From positions 1,426,001 to 1,490,000 of the forward strand of contig NZ_BMTW01000001.1 of the NCBI RefSeq assembly GCF_014649875.1: a DNA stretch of 64,000 nt, in the 5' to 3' direction. Source of the DNA: Streptomyces rubiginosohelvolus (GTDB lineage: Bacteria > Actinomycetota > Actinomycetes > Streptomycetales > Streptomycetaceae). The notes beneath the pieces are model-generated. The model saw only the letters and a program-made list of their open reading frames with translations, did not search any database and had not been told where the DNA came from. The position numbers and the translations under genes are program-made. Of this stretch, positions 8,517 to 17,689 are shown one piece after another. Numbering within the stretch: the stretch's first letter is position 1; every line of letters starts with the position of its first letter.

Positions 8517-9446
8517 TCATCGCACGTCGGCCCGGGCCTTCCCGCGCCGCAGGAGCACCCGGGCCAGCACCGCCCCCACGAGCAGGACCGCACCGACCGC
8601 CAGCACCCACCACACCGTGGTCCGCAGCGAGGCGGTCAAGGCGTCGACGACCGCGGCGGCCGCGTCCCGGTCACCGCTCGGCACCTCGTCCAGCACCCGG
8701 CCGCGGCCGACCGTGACCAGCACCCGGAGCACGATCGCACCGAGCACGAACCCCGCGCCCACGATCGCGGTGGCCCACAATCCGGCCCGCAGCCCGCCCC
8801 GTACGGTCGCGATGCCCACGACCAGGACGAGGAGCACCAGCGTGGCGACGGCCGGCCAGATGCTGCAGTAGCGGAGCCAGCGGAACGAGTCCCGGAGTTC
8901 GTCGGCCTGACCGGGGCCGAGCAGCGTGATCTCCGTCCGCTCGACCGGGATCTGGTCCGCGAACGGCACCCCGTCACGCACCAGGTCCTGTTTGACCTGG
9001 TCGATCACCGGGGCCAGATCGATCGTGACGGCCTGACCGCTGTCGCCGTCCAGTGCGGCCTTCACCGCCTGGTGGGCGACACGGTTCGCGGTGTCCCAGG
9101 CGTCGCGGAAGGCCTCGGTGGTGGTGAACGACCGCACGGTCTCGTGCAGGAACTCCCGGACCGTGTCCTGGAGCGGGCCGAGATCGATCCGCCGCATCGC
9201 CTCCTCGGTGACCAGGTCCGTGACGGTGGCCTGGACCGCCGGGTCGGAGGAGAGCGGGGACACGGCGGCCACGTACCGGTCGGTGTCGTCGATCTCCAGG
9301 TCGACCCAGGCGGAGAGCGCGCTCAGCGGCACGAGGACGGCGAGCAGGACGAGCAGGACCGCCGAGAGTGCCGCCGGGACCGCCGAGATCGCCGAAGCCG
9401 GGGCGGGCGACGGGGGCGGGGAGGTTGCCGAGGAAGAGGTCCGCAC
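8517..9446 (-). CDS. Four-TM membrane protein with a large external domain
   Basis: About 309 residues if the GTG at 9446 is used. The predicted topology is one N-terminal TM segment (VLLVLLAVLVPLSALSAW), a soluble domain of about 150 residues with helical segments (for example AVQATVTDLVTEEAMRRIDL), then three TM helices near the C-terminus and an Arg-rich tail. This pattern is seen in many uncharacterised actinobacterial membrane proteins, and I do not assign a function. The start is uncertain: the frame stays open for 72 more codons upstream and GGAGG is too close to the GTG for good spacing. The gene is divergent from the next small membrane protein. Confidence 0.6.
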   Translation of the reverse strand: MRTSSSATSPPPSPAPASAISAVPAALSAVLLVLLAVLVPLSALSAWVDLEIDDTDRYVAAVSPLSSDPAVQATVTDLVTEEAMRRIDLGPLQDTVREFLHETVRSFTTTEAFRDAWDTANRVAHQAVKAALDGDSGQAVTIDLAPVIDQVKQDLVRDGVPFADQIPVERTEITLLGPGQADELRDSFRWLRYCSIWPAVATLVLLVLVVGIATVRGGLRAGLWATAIVGAGFVLGAIVLRVLVTVGRGRVLDEVPSGDRDAAAAVVDALTASLRTTVWWVLAVGAVLLVGAVLARVLLRRGKARADVR

Positions 9447-9577
9447 TCCTCCAGACAATCCCTTCCGGAGCCGGGCCGCTCCGGACCGTACGCCATTCGA
9501 GTTGCCGGGCGGCGCGGTCGGGTGTGCTCTGGAGAAACGGGGGCGTGCGACGGGGGCGACGGAAGGAGCTGTCCGCG

Positions 9578-9985
9578 ATGGCCACACACGCAGCCATGCC
9601 CGGCCGAAGGGGGGCCCGCGCCCATGCGCGGACCCGTCATCACACCCCGCTCGCCTGGGCACTGCCTCTGGTGCTCGGCGTGATCTACGGGTTCTACGCG
9701 GCGTTCATCCGCCGCGACGGCGGTCCCAGCACCGGCGGGCAGGTCCTGCTCGGTCTCGTCTCCGGGGTCGCTCTGGCGGCCCTCTGCTTCGCGCTGGGCC
9801 GGATCCAGCGCTCGCTGCCCCGCGAACTGCGGGCCGCCGCCTACGGCGCGCTGACCGCGTGTGCGATCGGCTTCCTGGTGAGCCTCACCGATACCAGCGT
9901 GCTGCGGTCGACCGGCCTGGGGCTGGCCGTCGGGGCGGGCGTCCTCGTCGTGTCGTACTACTACCTCTACTCGCGGGAGACCTGA
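9578..9985 (+). CDS. Small membrane protein, function unknown
   Basis: 135 residues. A basic, His-containing N-terminus (about 25 residues) is followed by four probable TM segments: WALPLVLGVIYGFYAAF, QVLLGLVSGVALAALCFAL, AAAYGALTACAIGFLVSL and GLGLAVGAGVLVVSYYYLY. GGAAGGAG lies about 8 nt before the ATG. It looks like a conserved streptomycete hypothetical; no motif points to transport or catalysis. A strong hairpin follows it. Confidence 0.65.
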   Translation: MATHAAMPGRRGARAHARTRHHTPLAWALPLVLGVIYGFYAAFIRRDGGPSTGGQVLLGLVSGVALAALCFALGRIQRSLPRELRAAAYGALTACAIGFLVSLTDTSVLRSTGLGLAVGAGVLVVSYYYLYSRET

Positions 9986-10020
9986 AGCCCGTCGGGCGTT
10001 CCGGGCTCCTCCGACCGTGC

Positions 10021-10053
10021 GCGCGGCCGCCAGATTCAATCTGGCGGCCGCGC
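10021..10053. terminator. Strong terminator hairpin
   Basis: A 15-bp perfect stem, GCGCGGCCGCCAGAT pairing with ATCTGGCGGCCGCGC around a 3-nt loop, lies 35 nt after the small membrane protein and 48 nt before the FMN reductase. The following bases are TTCT. It likely isolates the two genes. Confidence 0.75.
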
Positions 10054-10100
10054 TTCTCCGTCTCGCGCCCAAGAGGTGAGACCGGGAGGAGGAACGAGCG

Positions 10101-10670
10101 ATGACGACGGACAGCGCTCCGCTGCGGGTGGCGGTGATCATCGGCAGTACCCGTGAGGGCCGCATCGGCGATGCGGTCGGCCGCTGGTTCATGGAGCGGG
10201 CCCGGCACCGGAGCGAGCTGGACCTCGCCGTCCTCGACCTCGCCGATTTCGACTTCCCCGTGCACTACCCGGGGCGGGCGACCGACCAGATGACGGAGTT
10301 CACCGAGGAGATCGCCAGGGCCGAGGCCTTCGTCGTGGTCACCCCGGAGTACAACCGCTCGTTCCCCGCCTCCCTGAAGCAGGCCATCGACTTCGCCTAC
10401 GACGAGTGGCAGACCAAACCGGTCGCCTTCGTGAGCTACGGACACGGCTCCGCCGGGCTGTACGCCGTGGAGCAGCTGCGTTCGGTCTTCACCGAGCTGC
10501 ACACCGTGACCCTGAGGAACGGGGTCGCGCTCGACATCCTCCAGCAGTCGCTGGAGGAGCACCCCGGCGACACCGGACGGGACCGGTCCGTGGGTCTCAT
10601 GCTCGACCAGCTCGGCTGGTGGGGCTGGGCCCTGCGCGAGGCGCGCGCCGTCCGCCCCTACGTCTCATGA
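10101..10670 (+). CDS. NADPH-dependent FMN reductase family protein
   Basis: A 189-residue flavodoxin-fold reductase. The phosphate-binding loop of FMN is [15 protein letters not shown] near residues 15-30, and the family signature [17 protein letters not shown] is near residues 82-98, followed by [14 protein letters not shown]. Such enzymes reduce quinones, azo dyes or flavin for a partner oxygenase; the substrate here is unknown. GGAGGAACGAGCG precedes the ATG. It is preceded by a terminator and followed by 13-bp tandem repeats, so it is probably a single-gene unit and not part of the ABC exporter operon. Confidence 0.88.
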   Translation: MTTDSAPLRVAVIIGSTREGRIGDAVGRWFMERARHRSELDLAVLDLADFDFPVHYPGRATDQMTEFTEEIARAEAFVVVTPEYNRSFPASLKQAIDFAYDEWQTKPVAFVSYGHGSAGLYAVEQLRSVFTELHTVTLRNGVALDILQQSLEEHPGDTGRDRSVGLMLDQLGWWGWALREARAVRPYVS

Positions 10671-10720
10671 GTCCTGCGTCTCACGAGCGGCTCCGTCTCA
10701 CGAACAGCCGGAGCAGGGCG

Positions 10721-10780
10721 CGGATCTCAGACCCGGATCTCAGACACGGATCTCAGACCCGGATCTCAGACCCGGATCAG
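10721..10780 (+). repeat. 13-bp tandem repeat array upstream of the ABC exporter
   Basis: Four full units of the form ACCCGGATCTCAG (one reads ACACGGATCTCAG, the first is partial) and a truncated fifth, at a period of 13 bp. The array ends 33 nt before the ABC ATPase start, in the 143-bp gap after the reductase, so it overlaps the likely promoter or 5' leader. Confidence 0.85.
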
Positions 10781-10813
10781 CGACTTCCCCCGACAACCAC
10801 CAAGGAATGGATC

Positions 10814-11781
<968 letters not shown>

Positions 11782-11785
<4 letters not shown>

Positions 11786-12639
11786 GCACCGCGACCGCCA
11801 AGACGGAGCCTGAGGACGTCCAGCTCGCCGCGCCCGACCAGGAACGCCTCTCGGCGCTCCTGGTGGGCCAGGAGCGGCCCCCGAGGCCCAGCGCCCTGTC
11901 GGCATCGATGGCCTTCGGCTGGCGCGCCATGCTGAAGATCAAGCATGTGCCGGAGCAGCTGTTCGATGTGACGGCTTTCCCGATCATGCTGGTCCTGATG
12001 TACACGTACCTCTTCGGAGGGGCGCTGGCCGGCTCCACGGAGGAGTACATCCAGTTCCTGCTGCCCGGCATCATGGTGATGAGCGTCGTGATGATCACGA
12101 TGTACTCGGGTATCGCGGTGAACACGGACATCGCCAAGGGAGTCTTCGACCGGTTCCGCACGCTGCCGATCTGGCGGCCTGCCCCGATGGTCGGCTATCT
12201 GCTCGGCGACGTCCTGCGCTATCTGCTGGCAGCGGTGGTGATGCTCGGCGTCGGCATGATCATCGGGTTCCGGCCGGAGGGCGGGGTGCTCGGAGTGCTG
12301 GCGGGCATCGCTCTGCTGATCGTGTTCTCGTTCGCGTTCTCCTGGATCTGGACGATGTTCGGTCTGCTGCTGCGCTCCGAGAAGTCGGTGATGGGCGTCA
12401 GCATGATGGTGATCTTCCCGCTGACCTTCCTCAGCAACGTCTTCGTCGACCCGAAGACGATGCCGGGCTGGCTCCAGGCCTTCGTGAACAACAGCCCGGT
12501 CACCCACCTCGCCACGGCGGTACGCGAGTTGATCGCGGGCAACTGGCCGGCCGCCGACATCCTCTGGACGCTGGGTTGGTCCGGGGTGCTCATGGCGGTC
12601 TTCGGTGCGGTGACGATGCGGCTGTACAACCGCAAGTGA
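11782..12639 (+). CDS. ABC exporter permease, DrrB/ABC-2 type
   Basis: A 285-residue membrane subunit paired with the ATPase (4-nt overlap). A cytoplasmic N-terminus of about 60 residues is followed by six TM segments typical of ABC-2 permeases, including the motif [11 protein letters not shown] in the first cytoplasmic loop and the late segment [17 protein letters not shown] that marks the DrrB family. Together the pair would form a homodimeric drug or lipid exporter. No biosynthetic genes lie next to it, so it is more likely a general resistance or envelope exporter than part of an antibiotic cluster. Confidence 0.92.
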
Positions 12640-12643
12640 CCGA

Positions 12644-12684
12644 CGGCGGGCGCGCCCACCAGGGGATTCCGGGCGCGCCCGCCG
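12644..12684. terminator. Terminator after the ABC exporter
   Basis: A 14-bp stem (CGGCGGGCGCGCCC with its complement at 12671-12684) around a 13-nt loop begins 4 nt after the permease stop. The other 150 bp up to the convergent ATPase gene hold no credible gene. Confidence 0.65.
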
Positions 12685-12836
12685 GTGTGCCCGGGCAGCG
12701 TTCGCCCCGGCATCCTTGACCTTCCCCGCGGGGGAAGCCCCAGCATCGGTGGGGCCGGGCGGCTGCGGACCGGGGCCGGACGGCGCCGGGCGAACGGCAG
12801 GATCGCCGCCCGCCCCGAGGCCCGGGACCAGGTGGG

Positions 12837-15800
12837 TCAGAGCCGCCAGTCGGGGGAGTGCTCGGGGCGGTAGGCGCAGGTGGTCCCGGTCGTCACCGAG
12901 GCCCTGAGGTGGGCGGCCAGCGCGGGGTGCAGGGTGTCCAGCTTGCGCAGGGTGTCGCGGATCCGGGCGGTGACCGTCTTGCGGGCCCGCTCGGTCTGGT
13001 CGCCCAGCCTACGGGTCCGGCCGCCGAGGCCGGCCGCGGTGCGCAGCTCGTCGAGGAGGGACTGCCGCTCCCGGTCGTACTTCTCCACCTGCTGCGTGTC
13101 GTCCCGGGCGGCTGCTCGGTCTATCTCGGCGTCCAGCCGGTCCAGGTGTTCCTTGTAGCGGCGCTTCGCCTCCTCGTCGAGCACCGGGTCGCCGCCGAGC
13201 TGCCCGGCGGCGACGACGAGGTCCCCGCCCTCGGGAGCGAGGAGCCGGACGGCCGGGACGTCGGCGCCGGGCAGCCCCAGCAGGCTGTGCAGGTCCCGCA
13301 GGCCCTTGGCGTCCGGGACATGCACGGTCACCCCGTCCCACCGCAGCTGCCACACCGGCCCGTTCCGCCGGAATTCGGCGGACGCCCCGTCCGGCGCGGC
13401 AGCCTTCTCCCGGCCCGGCGCCGCTGGGGCCGTGTTCCGGTCCGGTTCCGCCGCTGCCGTGTCCTGGTCCGCCGCCACCCCGGCCCCGGCCTCTCCCCCG
13501 CCCCGGTGCGGGTCGGGAGCCGGGCCCTGCGTCCGTGAGACGGAGGTGGCCGCGGAGGCATCTGCCGCCGCGGTGGCCGGGGCGAGGGCGGCGGTCGCGG
13601 TGACGGAGGCCGTCAGGGGCGGGGCCGCACGGAGGGCGACGGCCTCCGCCGCCACGTGGTGCAGAGTCAACTCACCGGCCTCCCGAGCCACTTCGTCGAG
13701 CAGCTGCCGGGCCCGGCCCGCGTCGCCCGTGCCGGAACTTCCCCCCGCACCGGAGCGGGCGAGCAGGGAACGGGCCAGGTTCAGCCGGGCGCGTACGGCC
13801 CAGGGGCGGGCGCCGAGGCGGTCCGAGGAGGAGACGGCCTCGGTGAGCGCCGCCACCGCCGCGTCCTGGTCGTCGCGTGCGGCGGCGAGCATCCCGAGCC
13901 AGAGGTCGACGGGGCCGCCGATGTCGCATCCGTACAGCGAGACGACCCACTGGCCCGTGTAGGGGGTCAGCTCGTCCTCCGCGCGGGCGATGAGGCGCGG
14001 GTCGCCCGTCACCGAGGCCGTCTGGGCGAGCAGCCTGAGCCAGAGAGGCATGAACGCCCGGGGGTAGGGGGCGGCGCGGTCCGCGTGCTCGGCGATCAGG
14101 CGCAGCGCCGGCGTGGCGTCGCCCTGCTCCACCGCGGTGAACGCCTCCAGCAGCCCGGGATAGGGATACCCGGAGGCCGGAAGCTCGGCGAGGACCTCCT
14201 CGGCCTCTGCGAAGTGGCCCTGGAGCAGGTGCAGCGCCCAGCGCAGGTGGTGCCCCATGAAGCCGAAGGCCGCGTGGTCGTTGTTCTCCGGGGCGAGGGC
14301 GTCGTCCGCCAGCGCGGTGGACGCCTCGGCGAACCGGCCCTGCAGCGCGGCGATCAGGCTGGTGTCGACGGCGATCCCCAGGGCGAACCGGGGCAGCGCG
14401 GTCAGCTCGGCGAGCCGGACGAACGTACGGAACTGGTCGAGGAAGGCCGGATCGCCCAGCTCCAGCAGGGCCACCCAGCGCATGGACGCCGCGTGCAGCT
14501 CCATGTCCTGGTGCTGGGTGCGCCGGCCGACGACGGTCATCTCGTCGGTCAGCCCGAGCCGTTCCACCGCCGAGCCGAGACCCCACACGGAGTCGTGGCG
14601 CGCCCAGAGCGAGAAGGCGAGCGCCTCGTCGTCCGAGCCGCTCCGGGCCAGCGCCATGAAGTTGATGGCCAGCTCCTGGGCGAGCCGGTCGTCGGAGAGG
14701 GTCTCCTGCCCCTCCTTACCGGTGATCCTGCGGTGCGCCTCGGCGAGGAGCCCCTTCGTGGACATGCCGAGGCCGCCCAGGGAACCGTCGTGGTGGAGGG
14801 TGATCGCGACCCGGCCCATCAGCTCCGGGTCGTCCAGCTCCCGGGCCCGGGCGACCGACCGGTCCAGCAGGCGCTGCGCCTCGGCGGTCTCCCCCGCGTG
14901 CCGGAGCTGTCCGGCCAGATCGAGACCGATCAGCACGGCCCGCCGGAGGTCCGGGTCCTCGCCCGAGGCCACGGCGAGCGCGCGCCGGTAGTGGCCGACG
15001 GCCTCCTCGTCGGCCAGGCGCCCCGAGGCGTCCCGGGCGGCCGTCAGCAGGAGGTCGAGGCGGCGTTCGCGCTCCAGGGCGTCGCCGGCGAGGTGAGCGT
15101 GGCGGGCCAGGGCGCCCGGCGGCACCGCGTCGCCGAGGCCGCCGTGTGCGTCCAGGGCCCGTACGGCGGCGGCATGGCGTTCGCGGGCCTCCGCGTCGTC
15201 CAGCGAGGCGTACAGCGTCTCGCGCAGGAGGTCGTGGGCGAAGGCGTACTGGCCGGACGGGCGGGGAACGACGACCCGGGCCGCGACGGCCGACTCCAGC
15301 AGCCGGTCCACGTGGGGGACCGGCGCCCCGTGCACGACGGCCAGTACCTGCCGGCGGAACTCCCGGCCGAGCAGGGCGGCGCTGGTCAGCAGCGAGACGA
15401 CCGGTTCCGGCAGCAGGGCGAGCCGCTGGCGGACCGCCTCCCGCACGCCGGGCGGGATGGTGGAGACCGGGGATCCGCTGTGCCAGAGCCGGGCGGTCTG
15501 CTCGACGAAGAAGGGGTTGCCGCCGGTACGCCGGTGGACCTCGTCGACGAGCTGCGGTGCGGGCTCACGGCCTGTCGTCACCGTCATCAGCGCGCCCACC
15601 TCGTCCCGGCCGAGGCCGGTCAGGGTGAGGGTCGCGGCGGCGCGCGAGACCAGCGGCAGGATCAGCTGCTGGAGCGGGTGCCCGGGGGCCTCCACCTCGA
15701 CGTCCCGGTAGGTGCCGATGAGCAGCAGCCGCTCGAACCAGGCGTGCTGGGCGGCGAATTCGAGCAGCCGCAGCGAGGCCGGGTCGGAGCTGTGCAGATC

Positions 15801-16325
15801 GTCGAGGACGACCACCAGCGGCCGGCTCTGGGAGACCGTGACGAGGGCCGTGGTCACCGCGTCGAAGAGCCCGAAGGTCTCGGCGCCCTCCGACGGTCCC
15901 CCGCCCGGCCAGTCATCGCCGGGCGGGCCCGTGTCGCCCTGCGCACCTGCTTCAGCCCCGGGCTCGCCCCCGTGGGCGCCGCCCGTGGCGACGGCGGCCG
16001 GGTCGCCGAGGAGCACGGCGAGCCGGCCGTCCGACGCCTCCTGGGCCGCCGCCCACTCCGTCGCCGTGGCGGACCGGCGCAGGCCGCGCAGGATCTGGAC
16101 CCAGGGCCAGTAGCCCGGGGTGTTGTCCGAGTCCCAGCAGGAACCCCCGACCACCAGCGCCCCGCGCCGCCGCGCCTCGTGCGCGGCGTCGGTGACGAGG
16201 GTGCTCTTGCCGATCCCGGCCTCGCCGGTGACCAGCACGAGACCGCCGTGACTGTCCGTGGCCCGGGCGATCTCCGAGCGGAGAACGCCCGCGGGGTGGT
16301 CGCGCCCGAAGAGAGCAGGGGTCAT
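12837..16325 (-). CDS. Large AAA/TPR ATPase of the LuxR/AfsR-like regulator class, without HTH
   Basis: A 1162-residue cytoplasmic STAND-like protein. It opens with an AAA_16 domain: FGRD at residues 6-9, Walker A GEAGIGKST near residue 35, Walker B VVVLDDLHSSDP near residue 165, and GTYRDVEVE sensor-like segment. A long helical-repeat middle (TPR type, roughly residues 400-870) follows, then an Ala-rich linker and a 190-residue C-terminal domain (WDGVTVHVPDAKGLRDLHSL ... TTGTTCAYRP). LAL/MalT-like regulators share this plan but end in a LuxR HTH, which I do not see here; the C-terminal domain may be a divergent DNA-binding or effector unit. GTG two codons upstream is an alternative start. 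A signalling role is inferred. Confidence 0.78.
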   Translation of the reverse strand: MTPALFGRDHPAGVLRSEIARATDSHGGLVLVTGEAGIGKSTLVTDAAHEARRRGALVVGGSCWDSDNTPGYWPWVQILRGLRRSATATEWAAAQEASDGRLAVLLGDPAAVATGGAHGGEPGAEAGAQGDTGPPGDDWPGGGPSEGAETFGLFDAVTTALVTVSQSRPLVVVLDDLHSSDPASLRLLEFAAQHAWFERLLLIGTYRDVEVEAPGHPLQQLILPLVSRAAATLTLTGLGRDEVGALMTVTTGREPAPQLVDEVHRRTGGNPFFVEQTARLWHSGSPVSTIPPGVREAVRQRLALLPEPVVSLLTSAALLGREFRRQVLAVVHGAPVPHVDRLLESAVAARVVVPRPSGQYAFAHDLLRETLYASLDDAEARERHAAAVRALDAHGGLGDAVPPGALARHAHLAGDALERERRLDLLLTAARDASGRLADEEAVGHYRRALAVASGEDPDLRRAVLIGLDLAGQLRHAGETAEAQRLLDRSVARARELDDPELMGRVAITLHHDGSLGGLGMSTKGLLAEAHRRITGKEGQETLSDDRLAQELAINFMALARSGSDDEALAFSLWARHDSVWGLGSAVERLGLTDEMTVVGRRTQHQDMELHAASMRWVALLELGDPAFLDQFRTFVRLAELTALPRFALGIAVDTSLIAALQGRFAEASTALADDALAPENNDHAAFGFMGHHLRWALHLLQGHFAEAEEVLAELPASGYPYPGLLEAFTAVEQGDATPALRLIAEHADRAAPYPRAFMPLWLRLLAQTASVTGDPRLIARAEDELTPYTGQWVVSLYGCDIGGPVDLWLGMLAAARDDQDAAVAALTEAVSSSDRLGARPWAVRARLNLARSLLARSGAGGSSGTGDAGRARQLLDEVAREAGELTLHHVAAEAVALRAAPPLTASVTATAALAPATAAADASAATSVSRTQGPAPDPHRGGGEAGAGVAADQDTAAAEPDRNTAPAAPGREKAAAPDGASAEFRRNGPVWQLRWDGVTVHVPDAKGLRDLHSLLGLPGADVPAVRLLAPEGGDLVVAAGQLGGDPVLDEEAKRRYKEHLDRLDAEIDRAAARDDTQQVEKYDRERQSLLDELRTAAGLGGRTRRLGDQTERARKTVTARIRDTLRKLDTLHPALAAHLRASVTTGTTCAYRPEHSPDWRL

Positions 16326-16395
16326 GACCACACGATAGGAGCACCCACTGACAACGGCCCCTCGTTTCGCCGGGGCGGGCCGCCCCCACCCTGCA

Positions 16396-16472
16396 TCAGC
16401 CGCCCACTCCCGCCTCAGCCGCCCACTCCTGCCTCAGCGCCCCACTCCCGCCTCAGCCGCCCCACTCCCGCC
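16396..16472 (-). repeat. 19-bp tandem repeats next to the usp stop codon
   Basis: Four head-to-tail copies of about 19 bp (unit TCAGCCGCCCACTCCCGCC; the last copy has one extra C). They start 70 nt upstream of the big ATPase and end directly at the stop codon of the universal stress gene. They may be a variable tandem repeat, or act in the 3' end of the usp mRNA and the promoter of the ATPase. Confidence 0.8.
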
Positions 16473-16895
16473 TCAGTCGCGGACGACCGTCACCGGGCAC
16501 GGCGCGTGCTGGGTGACGTGGAGGCTGACCGAGCCGAGCAGGGTGGCTTTGAAACCGGTGTGGCCGCGGGCTCCCACGACGAGCAGGTCGGCGCCCTGGG
16601 CGCGGTCCAGCAGAGCCTGGGCCGGATTGCCGATGACCACGACCTTGCTGACCGCGGCGGCCCCCGCGGCGCCGAGGGCCTCCTCCAGCGCCTCGTTGAG
16701 GGAGACGGTGGCCAGGGCCTGCGGATCGAAGTCCTCCGGCATGCCCGGCATCATGGACGCCCAGCTGGTGGCGGGGTACTCCCAGCTGTTCACGGCCTCC
16801 ACCGTGGCGCCGGTCAGCTCGGCCTGGCGTACGGCCCAGTGCAGTGCCTTGATCGAGGAGTCGGAGCCGTCGACGCCCACAACGATCCTGCCCAT
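16473..16895 (-). CDS. Universal stress protein, single UspA domain
   Basis: A 140-residue UspA domain. It starts MGRIVVGVDGSDSS, and the ATP-binding signature GARGHTGFKATLLGSVS lies near residues 110-126 (G-2x-G-9x-G-S form), so it should bind ATP. These proteins help survival in hypoxia, dormancy and other stress. GGAGGC is 6 nt before the ATG; 21 upstream in-frame codons are not family-like. The gene is isolated from the flavin operon by a hairpin and ends against a tandem repeat array. Confidence 0.92.
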   Translation of the reverse strand: MGRIVVGVDGSDSSIKALHWAVRQAELTGATVEAVNSWEYPATSWASMMPGMPEDFDPQALATVSLNEALEEALGAAGAAAVSKVVVIGNPAQALLDRAQGADLLVVGARGHTGFKATLLGSVSLHVTQHAPCPVTVVRD

Positions 16896-16955
16896 ATCTG
16901 CCTCCAGCTCGGTCGCGCTCGGTACAGCATCCGGTCTCACTGTAATCAAATAGGA

Positions 16956-16990
16956 CAAGAGGGGCGGGTCAATGTGGCCCGCCCCTCTTG
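16956..16990 (-). terminator. Terminator of the flavin monooxygenase operon
   Basis: A 13-bp perfect stem (CAAGAGGGGCGGG at 16956-16968 with its complement at 16978-16990). Read on the minus strand it is followed by a T-rich stretch (TCCTATTTGATT). It starts about 16 nt after the FMN reductase stop. Confidence 0.75.
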
Positions 16991-17006
16991 CGGTCAGCCC
17001 GGTGCC

Positions 17007-17684
17007 TCAGTCCAGCCGCAGGTCCGCGAGCTGCTGCTCGAAGGGGACGACCGCGTCCTCCCCGTCGTCCAGGCCCGGGGCCCGCGAGGCCCCGGAGACC
17101 GTACGGCCCAGGACCGCGGAGGCCAGCTCGCCGCCCGCGCGCCGGATCCGGGACGGCAGGCCCTCGGTGTACTCGTCGCCCGAGGAACCCCAGTCCTCCG
17201 AGGCCGCGTAGACGGAGGTGGGCACGGTGACGGCCCGCAGATAGGCGAAGAGCGGGCGCAGCGCGTGCTCCAGGACCAGCGAGTGCCGGGCCGTGCCGCC
17301 CGTCGCGGCGATCACGACGGGCTTGCCGGTCAGCGCGGTGTGGTCGATCAGGTCGAAGAACGACTTGAACAGGCCGCTGTACGAGGCGGTGAACACGGGC
17401 GTCACGGCGATCAGCCCGTCGGCCTCCGTCACCGCGTCGATCGCCTCGCGCAGTCCGGCCGACGGAAACCCGCTGACCAGGTGGTTCGCGATGTCCACGG
17501 CGAGATCGCGCAGCTCGATGACACGCACCTCGACGTCCCTGTCGTCCCTGCCGGCCCTGTCCTGCTCGGCCGTGAGGCGCTCACGGGTGGCGGCGGCCAG
17601 CCGGTCGGCCAGCAGCCGGGTGGAGGACGGCTGGCTGAGCCCGGCCGATACGGCGACGACGCGCAGCGGGGTGGTGGCGAACAT
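17007..17684 (-). CDS. FMN reductase, CE1759-like
   Basis: A 225-residue flavodoxin-like NAD(P)H:FMN reductase. Near the N-terminus is the nucleotide loop VVAVSAGLSQPSSTRLLADR; TPVFTASYSGLFKSFFD (about residues 105-121) holds the family motif, then GKPVVIAATGGTARHSL. It lies 5 nt after the luciferase-like gene stop, with AAAGGAG placed in the end of that gene. The pair matches the CE1758/CE1759 arrangement in which the reductase supplies FMNH2 to the monooxygenase. The ATG start MFATTPLRV is well supported. Confidence 0.88.
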   Translation of the reverse strand: MFATTPLRVVAVSAGLSQPSSTRLLADRLAAATRERLTAEQDRAGRDDRDVEVRVIELRDLAVDIANHLVSGFPSAGLREAIDAVTEADGLIAVTPVFTASYSGLFKSFFDLIDHTALTGKPVVIAATGGTARHSLVLEHALRPLFAYLRAVTVPTSVYAASEDWGSSGDEYTEGLPSRIRRAGGELASAVLGRTVSGASRAPGLDDGEDAVVPFEQQLADLRLD

Positions 17685-17689
17685 CGGGG

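Noticed and set aside
10721..10780. CRISPR-like array
   Set aside because: The units abut each other with no spacers and no cas genes are near.
12685..12907. Small ORFs of about 60 codons in the gap after the ABC exporter
   Set aside because: They lack start signals and family traits and run into the opposite-strand ATPase gene.
16396..16472. CRISPR-like array
   Set aside because: A plain head-to-tail tandem repeat with no spacers.
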